This document shows positions 57,760 through 64,000 of a stretch of 64,000 nt of DNA, one piece after another. The notes under the pieces are model-generated. The model was not told the DNA's origin and did no database searches. It was given only the letters and a program-made list of their open reading frames with translations. The stretch is from Pseudomonadota bacterium (lineage in GTDB: Bacteria > Pseudomonadota > Alphaproteobacteria > Acetobacterales > Acetobacteraceae), in the NCBI GenBank assembly GCA_021816925.1, contig JAKAWQ010000001.1, forward strand, positions 124,001 through 188,000, in the 5' to 3' direction. The first letter of the stretch is position 1, and each line of letters begins with the position of its first letter. A program made the position numbers and the translations under genes.

Positions 57760-58695
57760 ATGAAACTTGCCTATTTCGACGATTTTAACCTGGGCGTGGT
57801 CAAAGGCGATAACGTGGTGGATGTCTCGCGAGCAGTTGCCGATATTCCGCACACGGATCCCGGCAATCTAATGAACGGTCTGATCGCGCAATTCGATGCC
57901 TATCGCGCGCGGATCGCGCAGGCAGCGGCAGATGGCAAGCCTGTACCGCTCGCGAGCGTGCAGCTGCGCCCTCCGCTGCCCCGGCCGGGTAATATCGTCT
58001 GCATGGCCGTGAATTACATGGAGAACGGCACGCTGCCCGCGCCTCCGCCGATCAACGCCTTCCACAAAACCGCCAACGCCGTCATCGGTCCAGGTGATAC
58101 GATGGTGCTGCCGGACGTGCCCGCCGGGATTTTCGAAGGCGAGGCAGAGATGGCACTCGTCATCGGCAAGACGGCCAGCCACGTTCCGGCGACGCGCGCG
58201 ATGGATCACGTGTTCGGGTACGTCAATTTCATCGACGGTTCAGCGCGCGGGCTGCCCCCGCCACACAACGTCTTCTATCAGATGAAATCGCGCGATACGT
58301 TCGCGCCCGTAGGACCGTGGATCGTGACCAGGGACGAGATCGCCGATCCGCAGAGCCTCTCTGTGCGGCTCTGGGTGAACGGAGTGCTCAGGCAGGATTT
58401 CTCCACCAGCGACATGGCGCACAGGATCCCGCGCTGCATCGAATGGGTGAGCTCGATCCACCGGCTCGATCCGGGCGATCTTCTGGCCACGGGAACCAAT
58501 CACCGCGGACTCTCGGCCCTTCAGAACGGCGATCAGGTAGATCTCGAAACGTCCGAGCTCGGGCGTCTTTCGATTCGCGTCCGCGACGACCTCGCACGGA
58601 CGTGGGCGCGGACAACCCGGCTCGAGCACAGGGAGAAGGGCGGCGAAGGGCCGTTCACGCCGCAGCTTTCGGGTAAATACGCAAAGGCCACGTAG
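57760..58695 (+). CDS. Fumarylacetoacetate hydrolase family protein
   Basis: 311 residues from ATG 57760, which has GGAGG five bases upstream. The metal-binding Glu-x-Glu is in GIFEGEAEMALVIGK, with a later Asp in YVNFIDGSARG. Other family motifs are PGNIVCMAVNYMENG, MKSRDTFAPVGPWIVT, STSDMAHRI and GDLLATGT. Members hydrolyse acylpyruvates, decarboxylate oxaloacetate or process 2-keto-3-deoxy sugar acids. Its position divergent from a sugar importer fits sugar-acid catabolism (inference). Confidence 0.88.
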   Translation: MKLAYFDDFNLGVVKGDNVVDVSRAVADIPHTDPGNLMNGLIAQFDAYRARIAQAAADGKPVPLASVQLRPPLPRPGNIVCMAVNYMENGTLPAPPPINAFHKTANAVIGPGDTMVLPDVPAGIFEGEAEMALVIGKTASHVPATRAMDHVFGYVNFIDGSARGLPPPHNVFYQMKSRDTFAPVGPWIVTRDEIADPQSLSVRLWVNGVLRQDFSTSDMAHRIPRCIEWVSSIHRLDPGDLLATGTNHRGLSALQNGDQVDLETSELGRLSIRVRDDLARTWARTTRLEHREKGGEGPFTPQLSGKYAKAT

Positions 58696-58716
58696 CGCGC
58701 GGCCGGAAGCGCAGGA

Positions 58717-59631
58717 TCAGGCGGGCAGCGGGATGAACTCGCGATCGTCGCCGGGGATCAGGCCGAAGCGACCGCATTTCCAGTCCGCCTTCGCCTGCTC
58801 GATGCGATCCCGTGAGCTGGAAACGAAGTTCCACCAGATGTGGCGCGGGCCATCCATCGGCTCGCCGCCAAGCGCGAGCAAACGAGCCGGTCCGAGAGCG
58901 CGGAGACTGATCGCGTCGTCCGGCCGAAAGACGAGGAGGCGACAGGCGGAAAATGTCTCGCCAGCGATTTCGACCCCGCCTTCGAGCAGATAGACGGCGC
59001 GCTCCGGGCAGTCGGCGGGAAGCGGCAGCGCCGCGCCGGGTGCGAGCGTGACGTCGAGGTAGAACATGGCGGAGAAGGTGCGAACGGGCGAGCGAGCGCC
59101 GAACGCCTCGCCGGCGATCAGGCGCGCCGCGAGACCGTTCGCGGTGATCATCGGCAGGCTTTCCGCCGCGTGATGGTAGAACGTGGGCACGGTTTCCTCA
59201 TCGGCGCGCGGGAGCGCGACCCAACTCTGGATGCCCTGCATGATCTGGCCGGTGCTCCGCGCCGCGGGATCGGTGCGCTCGGAATGCGCGATGCCGCGCC
59301 CTGCCGTCATCCAGTTGACGGCGCCGGGCAGGATGCGCTCGGCGCTGCCGAGCGTGTCGCGGTGCAGGATCGAGCCCGAGGCAAGATAGGTAAGCGTGGC
59401 GAGCCCGATGTGCGGATGCGGCCGCACGTCGATGCCGTCGCCTGGGGCGAACTGCACGGGGCCCATGTGATCGAAGAAAATGAAGGGCCCGACCATGCGC
59501 CGCTTCGCAGTGGGAAGCGCGCGGCGCACGCGAAAGCCGCCGAGGTCCTTGACGCCCGGCTCGACCACCAGCTCGACCGGGCTGCAAGGGCCGGGCGAGG
59601 TGGTGGGAGTGGCTTCGGTGAGCCAACTCAT
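58717..59631 (-). CDS. Pirin family protein
   Basis: 304 residues with two cupin folds. The metal-binding His cluster is DVRPHPHIGLATLTYL, followed by LHRDTLGS, GIAHSER and a C-terminal cupin with MFYLDVTLAPGAALPLP. FIFFDHMGPVQFAPG is the pirin N-terminal signature. Bacterial pirins include quercetinase-like dioxygenases and redox-linked regulators. It converges on the FAH-family gene with a 21-base gap and is divergent from the two-component system. Confidence 0.93.
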   Translation of the reverse strand: MSWLTEATPTTSPGPCSPVELVVEPGVKDLGGFRVRRALPTAKRRMVGPFIFFDHMGPVQFAPGDGIDVRPHPHIGLATLTYLASGSILHRDTLGSAERILPGAVNWMTAGRGIAHSERTDPAARSTGQIMQGIQSWVALPRADEETVPTFYHHAAESLPMITANGLAARLIAGEAFGARSPVRTFSAMFYLDVTLAPGAALPLPADCPERAVYLLEGGVEIAGETFSACRLLVFRPDDAISLRALGPARLLALGGEPMDGPRHIWWNFVSSSRDRIEQAKADWKCGRFGLIPGDDREFIPLPA

Positions 59632-59810
59632 CGGCGTTCAGGGTCGGCCGGTGCGGTGAGGAAAAGCGCGGCCATGATGGGAGCAATGTCGCGTCGTTGC
59701 TTGTTCCCTCCCCCCGCGCGCGAAGTGCGACACGGGTGGATCGATTTTCGGCACTTGCGTGCGCCGCCGCAAGCAGGCAGAGCGGCACCTCGGCCCGCGC
59801 CGGGCACGCC

Positions 59811-59832
59811 GTAACCCGACGGTAAGATTCGG
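59811..59832 (+). promoter_or_regulatory. Direct-repeat candidate binding site of OmpR-type regulator
   Basis: Two 11-base units begin with GTAA (59811 and 59822), giving the helical-turn spacing usual for OmpR/PhoB-family tandem sites. They lie 39-60 bases upstream of the response-regulator start and suggest autoregulation. The half-sites match well only in their first four bases. Confidence 0.35.
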
Positions 59833-59870
59833 GTGCCAATGAAGGAAGGTTTGCCCGGGGATCGGCGGCA

Positions 59871-60545
59871 ATGCGTATCCTGTTGGTTGAAGACGAGCCG
59901 GAACTCAAGCTGCTGCTACGCGAGGCGCTGACCCAGGCGGGATTTGCCGTTGATGCGGTCGCAGAGCTTGCCGATGCCGACGAACACATGCACCAGGGCT
60001 CTTATGACGTGCTGGTGCTCGATCTCGGCCTACCCGACGGAGACGGGCTGGCCCTCCTCGCGAGACTGCGGCGTGAGGGAACGGGGTTGCCGGTGCTGAT
60101 CCTGACCGCACGAGACGGGCTGGAGGAGCGCGTGGCCGGGCTCGATGCCGGGGCCGATGATTATCTCGTCAAGCCGTTCCACATACCCGAGTTGATCTCG
60201 CGCATCCGGGCACTCCTGCGGCGGCCCAATACGCTCGCGGGCATGCAGCTCGAGGCGGGCAATCTCGCATTCGACCCGATCGAGCGGGATGCCGCCGTGG
60301 CAGGGCGCCTGCTCAAGCTGACGACACGCGAGGCCGGACTGCTCGAGCTGCTGCTCAGGCGCGTGGGGCGCGTGGTGACGCGGACGGCGATCGAGCAGGG
60401 CCTCTACAGCTTCGATAACCCGATCGGCTCGAACGCGGTCGAGGTGCTGATGCACCGGCTGAGGCGCAAGCTCACCGAAGCGGGGGCGACGGCGGAAGTG
60501 CACACCCTGCGCGGCGTGGGCTACCTGCTCGCGCCGCCGAAATGA
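59871..60545 (+). CDS. OmpR/PhoB-family response regulator
   Basis: 224 residues. The receiver domain has the acidic pair Glu7/Asp8, phospho-acceptor Asp51 (VLVLDLGLPDGDG), Thr79 and Lys101 (DDYLVKPF). The C-terminal winged-helix domain (about 125-222) includes LLKLTTREAGLLELLL, NAVEVLMHRLRRKL and LRGVGYLLAPP. The stop overlaps the kinase start by four bases. Its location beside msrP suggests a role like HprR, the oxidant-responsive regulator of E. coli (inference). Confidence 0.94.
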   Translation: MRILLVEDEPELKLLLREALTQAGFAVDAVAELADADEHMHQGSYDVLVLDLGLPDGDGLALLARLRREGTGLPVLILTARDGLEERVAGLDAGADDYLVKPFHIPELISRIRALLRRPNTLAGMQLEAGNLAFDPIERDAAVAGRLLKLTTREAGLLELLLRRVGRVVTRTAIEQGLYSFDNPIGSNAVEVLMHRLRRKLTEAGATAEVHTLRGVGYLLAPPK

Positions 60546-61930
60546 CCGGCAGGCGGGCACCGGCCTCCCTCACGCTTCGGCTGGCTTGGCGACTGGGCGC
60601 GCTGATGCTGGCGGCGATGGCGGCGGCGGCCGCGGCAGTGGCTTGGCGCGCAATCGTCACCGTCCGCGACATGGACGACGCCGCCCTTCAGGTGGCGGCG
60701 CGGACCGTTGCCGCACACGTCAGGAGAGGGCCGGCGGGCCAGATCACCGTGGCGTTGCCTGCCGCGCTCGCCGCGCCGTTCCTGGACGAGGAAAAGAAAA
60801 TTATTTATCTCGTGTTTGATCGGCAGGGCCATCTCCGGGCCTCCTCCGATGCCGTAGTCGCGCCTTCAATCGTGCCGTTCGTGCCGGCGCACGGAGGGTT
60901 GTTCCGGGTCCCGGGTGGGCGCGATGGCCGTCCCATGCTGGGCTGGCTCGAGCAGGCCGGGCCTTGGCGCGTCGCAGTGCTAAAGGATCATGAACAGAGC
61001 CAGGCGCTGATAAGAGCGCTTCTGGAGCGGTTCTTTGCGGCCGCTTTGTGGCTCCTGGGACCGATCGCGCTCGGGGCCGTGTTGGTCGCTGTGCTGACGC
61101 TCCGCCACGGCCTCCGGCCGCTCGCGCTCGCCTCGGCAGCGGCCGCGCGCGCGGGCCCGACGCATCCCGGAGTAAGGCTGCCGACCACCGGTCTGACGCG
61201 CGAGCTGATGCCCCTCGTCAACGCCGTGAACGACGCGTTGGCGCGCCTCGAACGCGGGCTCGACGTGCAGCGGCGCTTCTCCGGAGAGGCCGCGCACGCG
61301 TTACGCACGCCCCTCGCGGTGCTGACGGCGCGGCTCAACGCGCTGCCAGAGGGGCCGAGCAGCGCGGATCTGGGGCGAGACGTGGACCGCATGGCGCGGC
61401 TGGTCGAGCAGATGCTGCAGATGGCACGGCTGGAAGGCCTGCCTTTGGACGTTTCGCATCGCGTCGATTTGCACCAGGTGGCCGTCGAGGCGATCTCAAA
61501 TCTGGCGCCGCTGGCCCTGCAACGCGGGATCGACCTTGCGCTCGCGGAAGGCACGACACCCGTCGCCGTGCTGGGCAATGCCGCCGCCCTGGTGCTTGCG
61601 CTCTCCAACCTGCTCGAGAATGCACTCGCCGAAGCGCCGGCGGGCAGTGTGGTCGAGGTGGAGATCAACCCGCCGGCCCGAATCGCGGTGCTCGACCGCG
61701 GCCCGGGTATTCCTCCGGCGGAGCGGGAAGCAATCTTTTTGCGCTTCCGGCGCGGCGGAAGGTCCGCTTCGGCAGGAAAATCGGCGGCCGGCAGTTCAGG
61801 CGCGGGGCTCGGCCTTGCGATCGTGGCCGAGATTGCGGCCCAGCATGGAGGCTCCGTAAGGGTGGAGGAGCGCGAAGGAGGAGGCGCCAGGTTCGTCATT
61901 GAACTCCCGGCCGAGCGCGGCAACGGCTGA
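60542..61930 (+). CDS. Membrane sensor histidine kinase
   Basis: 462 residues. Membrane span 1 is at about 13-37 and span 2 at about 165-185, enclosing a ~125-residue periplasmic sensor. The H-box is GEAAHALRTPL with phosphorylated His252. The ATPase has N-box LALSNLLENALAEAP, G1 VLDRGPGIPP and G2 GAGLGLAIVAEIAAQHGG. It phosphorylates the regulator encoded just upstream. The signal is unknown; periplasmic oxidants are suggested only by the neighbouring msrP. Confidence 0.94.
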   Translation: MTGRRAPASLTLRLAWRLGALMLAAMAAAAAAVAWRAIVTVRDMDDAALQVAARTVAAHVRRGPAGQITVALPAALAAPFLDEEKKIIYLVFDRQGHLRASSDAVVAPSIVPFVPAHGGLFRVPGGRDGRPMLGWLEQAGPWRVAVLKDHEQSQALIRALLERFFAAALWLLGPIALGAVLVAVLTLRHGLRPLALASAAAARAGPTHPGVRLPTTGLTRELMPLVNAVNDALARLERGLDVQRRFSGEAAHALRTPLAVLTARLNALPEGPSSADLGRDVDRMARLVEQMLQMARLEGLPLDVSHRVDLHQVAVEAISNLAPLALQRGIDLALAEGTTPVAVLGNAAALVLALSNLLENALAEAPAGSVVEVEINPPARIAVLDRGPGIPPAEREAIFLRFRRGGRSASAGKSAAGSSGAGLGLAIVAEIAAQHGGSVRVEEREGGGARFVIELPAERGNG

Positions 61931-61940
61931 GGACGCAGCG

Positions 61941-61960
61941 CTGGCCGAGGAGCCGGCCAG
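61941..61960. terminator. Perfect hairpin in convergent gap, candidate bidirectional terminator
   Basis: CTGGCCG and CGGCCAG form a perfect 7-bp stem with a six-base loop. They fill the 36-base gap between the histidine kinase and the convergent msrP operon. A T-run is lacking, as is common for high-G+C genomes. Confidence 0.45.
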
Positions 61961-61966
61961 ACGGGG

Positions 61967-62287
61967 TCAGCCGCGCCAGCGGCGGGGGGAACGCGCGTTG
62001 CCCGTGAAAGTGAGGGTCGCCGCGCCGCCGGCGCAAAGAATTCCCCCCGCGGCCGGCAGCAGCCACGCCGGACGGATGAGAACGGGTACCAGAACGCTGT
62101 CCCAGATCCAGGGCGCGAGATGGCGCTGGATCCCGGCCTGAAGGAGGTTGAGGAGCCCGGAATCGATGCTGTAGAGGAGCGAGCCGAGCGGCAGATCCGG
62201 CGGCTCGAGCGTTGCCAGCGCGAACGCCGCCACCAACAAAACTGCGGCGAGGATGGCAAGGGTTCGGCGGAGGATCAGAGAAATCAC
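61967..62287 (-). CDS. Small membrane protein downstream of msrP
   Basis: 106 residues starting at ATG 62287, overlapping the msrP stop by four bases (ATGA). Two hydrophobic segments are visible: about 6-26 (LRRTLAILAAVLLVAAFALA) and about 70-95 (LIRPAWLLPAAGGILCAGGA), with an amphipathic middle. It has only one His, so it cannot be a heme b protein like the six-span MsrQ that normally follows msrP. It may anchor or assist MsrP, but I recognise no family. Confidence 0.7.
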   Translation of the reverse strand: MISLILRRTLAILAAVLLVAAFALATLEPPDLPLGSLLYSIDSGLLNLLQAGIQRHLAPWIWDSVLVPVLIRPAWLLPAAGGILCAGGAATLTFTGNARSPRRWRG

Positions 62288-63258
62288 CGGAAGAGCTGCT
62301 GGCCTTTGATCCCCTTATACATGCCCGCCACCCATTCGCCATAGCCGTTGTAGATCTGTGTCGGCACAACCTTGTCGAAGCCGATGAGGCGCTCACGCGC
62401 CTGGCTCCAGCGAGGATGCGGTACCGCCGGATTGACGTTGGCCCAAAAGCCGTATTCGCGTCCGTCCACCTCCTCCCAGAAGGTGAGCGGGCGCTTCGCC
62501 GCGAAAGTGACTTGCACGATCGCCTTGGCGGACTTGAAGCCGTATTTCCACGGCACGACGAGACGGATGGGTCCGCCATTCTGCGGCTTGAGCGGCTGGC
62601 CGTAGAGACCGACGGCGAGGATGGCGAGATCGTTCGACGCCTCGAACATCGTCAGGCCCTCAACATAGGGCCAGGGATACCAGACCTCGCGCAGGCCCGG
62701 CATGGCGCGATGGTTCTCGTCGGTGCGGAAGACGATGTACTTGGCGGAGGAAAGGGGCTTCGCGATCTCGAGCAGGCGCTTCAGGGGAAGTCCGGTCCAG
62801 GGAATCGTGAGCGCCCATGCCTCGACGCAGCGGTGGCGATACAGCCGCTCCTGCAGCGAGACCTGCTTGAGCAGGTCCTCAAGGCCGATCGTCTGCTTCT
62901 GCTCGACCAGCCCGTCGATCGTGATCGACCAAGGGTGGAGCGGCAGTCTCTGGGCCTCACGCCAGATGTTCTTCTGGCTGCCGAACTCGTAATAGTTGTT
63001 GTAGGTGTAAACGTCCTTGGACGGCGTGAAGGCCCGGCCCGGCAAAAATCGCGGATCGACAGGTGCGGCCATCGGGCCGGGAAAGCCGGTCGGAACGCCG
63101 GCGGGCGTGGGGGAAACGGCAGCGCGCGCGGCGACGGCCGAACCGCCGAGGCCTAGCGCGGCAGCACTGCCCAGCAGCGAACGCCTGCCGAGCGCCACCC
63201 TCTCTGGTGTTGCCTCGGACTCCGGGATTTCCCAACCGTGCCGCCAGCGGATGAGCAT
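62284..63258 (-). CDS. msrP: Protein-methionine-sulfoxide reductase catalytic subunit (molybdopterin enzyme)
   Basis: 324 residues. A twin-arginine signal (GRRSLLGSAAALGLGGSAVA, residues ~25-44) directs export of the folded Mo-enzyme to the periplasm. Sulfite-oxidase-fold motifs are present: the Mo-ligand Cys in RHRCVEAWALTIPW, RTDENHRAMPGLREVWYPWP and GGPIRLVVPWKYGFKSAK. Known MsrP reduces methionine sulfoxide in periplasmic proteins using quinol electrons delivered by MsrQ. MsrQ is not encoded here; a 106-residue membrane protein follows instead. Confidence 0.95.
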   Translation of the reverse strand: MLIRWRHGWEIPESEATPERVALGRRSLLGSAAALGLGGSAVAARAAVSPTPAGVPTGFPGPMAAPVDPRFLPGRAFTPSKDVYTYNNYYEFGSQKNIWREAQRLPLHPWSITIDGLVEQKQTIGLEDLLKQVSLQERLYRHRCVEAWALTIPWTGLPLKRLLEIAKPLSSAKYIVFRTDENHRAMPGLREVWYPWPYVEGLTMFEASNDLAILAVGLYGQPLKPQNGGPIRLVVPWKYGFKSAKAIVQVTFAAKRPLTFWEEVDGREYGFWANVNPAVPHPRWSQARERLIGFDKVVPTQIYNGYGEWVAGMYKGIKGQQLFR

Positions 63259-63482
63259 TGATCTTCTCCCTCTCCCCGTCGATTACGCTCAAAGAGAAGA
63301 TTGGGATGCAATCCCCGTTTGTCATGCCGCCCCGACACACCTCGGCATCGGCCGAGTCCGGGACAGTGATTGCCTCGGCCGGATCGCTCTGATACCGACC
63401 GTGCGGGCGAAGGAGCCGCGCATGGGAAACCCGCCTGCAATGACGGCCTCGGGAACCGACCGGTGAGCCGCCGCACCGCGGC

Positions 63483-64000
63483 GTGACGCCGCCCCTGGAT
63501 CAAGAGCCGAACCGTCCGGTGACCGCGGCGAACGCGGCCAGCGCGCCGACGCCACCCGTGTCCCCGCCGGAGGCAGCCGCGAAAGCCTCAACCGTTCCCC
63601 AGAGCGTGCTTGAGGCAATGAAGCGCGCGGACGCGGCGGCGCGAGCGAAGCGGCTCGGCGAAGCCGCCGGAATCTGCACCGACGTTTTGGCGGAGCTGCC
63701 GGATTATCCGCCGGCGCTGGCTCTGCTCGGCACGCTGCTCGGTCATCGCGGCGAGACAGCGCGTGGCGTCGCCTTGCTCGAGCGGGCAGTCGGACGCCAG
63801 CCCGAGGTGCCGCTTTGGTACAGTAACCTCGCCGCGCTCTACCGCTTCGCCTACCGGTTGGACGAAGGGCTGAACGCGGCGCGCATGGCGGTAAAGCTGG
63901 CGCCGGGCAACGCCGCCTTTCTCGTCAACCTTGGAATCGCCCATGTCGATCTCGGCGAGGGCATGGAAGCGGTGAACTGCTTCCTCGCGGCGCTCGGCCA
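63483..64000 (+). CDS. TPR-repeat protein (3' end outside window)
   Basis: The frame is open to the right edge. The start is uncertain: GTG 63483, GTG 63519 or ATG 63618. I give the earliest, because the first TPR helix (VPQSVLEAMKRADAAARA) begins before the ATG; the preceding stretch is Pro/Ala-rich. TPR units follow: GEAAGICTDVLAELPDYPPA, GETARGVALLERAVGRQPEV, RLDEGLNAARMAVKLAPGNA. It resembles the N-terminal parts of the TPR-glycosyltransferase and TPR-methyltransferase at the left end, so a similar C-terminal catalytic domain may lie beyond the window. Confidence 0.7.
   Translation, partial: MTPPLDQEPNRPVTAANAASAPTPPVSPPEAAAKASTVPQSVLEAMKRADAAARAKRLGEAAGICTDVLAELPDYPPALALLGTLLGHRGETARGVALLERAVGRQPEVPLWYSNLAALYRFAYRLDEGLNAARMAVKLAPGNAAFLVNLGIAHVDLGEGMEAVNCFLAALG

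Overview
The window is a continuous piece of a high-G+C alphaproteobacterial chromosome, most likely from Rhodospirillales/Acetobacterales (inference). The support is the block tig-clpP-clpX-lon-hup followed by tRNAs and a complete, uninterrupted nuoABCDEFGHIJKLMN operon, then coaX-rnj. Separate nuoC and nuoD, a FrcABC-like sugar transporter, many Tat-type signal peptides and frequent GTG/TTG starts fit the same group. I see no insertion sequence, prophage, CRISPR array, rRNA gene or plasmid marker.

Layout. 1-6804 (+): a glycosylation/surface-decoration cassette with a TPR-methyltransferase fusion (cut by the left edge), a TPR-GT41 (SPINDLY-type) O-GlcNAc transferase, a GT2 glycosyltransferase, a small methyltransferase, a nucleotide-sugar epimerase/dehydratase and a TylF-like methyltransferase. 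6853-8408 (-): a small proline-rich protein with a FlaG-like core and an alpha/beta-hydrolase with C-terminal TPRs. A further TPR gene runs off the right edge (63483-64000).

8674-20660: the most unusual region. One long minus-strand operon starts from a promoter/operator at about 19795-19824. It encodes an FrlB-like SIS deglycase, a PfkB-family (FrlD-like) kinase, both subunits of an ATP-dependent hydantoinase/5-oxoprolinase (HyuA, HyuB) and a complete Dpp/Opp-type ABC importer. Two importer subunits, the DppC permease and DppD ATPase, are fused in one polypeptide. A divergent GntR/UTRA regulator faces it. A perfect 12-bp palindrome matching the HutC-subfamily half-site pattern GT-N-TA-N-AC overlaps the predicted -10. 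The coherent reading is import of a glycated (Amadori-type) compound that also carries a lactam or hydantoin ring, ring opening by HyuAB, 6-phosphorylation and deglycation to glucose 6-phosphate plus amino acid. I know of no characterised system with this combination.

20894-45516: housekeeping. tRNA-Leu(TAG), trigger factor, ClpP, ClpX, Lon, HU, tRNA-Val(TAC), tRNA-Asp(GTC), the 14-gene complex I operon, type III pantothenate kinase, ribonuclease J and adenine phosphoribosyltransferase.

45618-54696: an orphan Bug/TctC-like binding protein; class I ribonucleotide reductase with a small DUF1488-like gene between nrdA and nrdB and two NrdR-like boxes exactly 32 bp apart upstream; a Na/Pi cotransporter with PhoU-like tail; an enoyl-CoA hydratase family protein; and an ABC-F protein.

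54718-63258: a FrcABC/Rbs-like sugar importer with a divergent fumarylacetoacetate-hydrolase family enzyme and a pirin. Then comes an OmpR-type two-component pair converging on msrP, whose usual partner gene msrQ is replaced by a gene for a 106-residue membrane protein. The arrangement recalls HprRS-MsrPQ of enterobacteria. Everything is read from sequence only; family names come from motif recognition, not from database searches.
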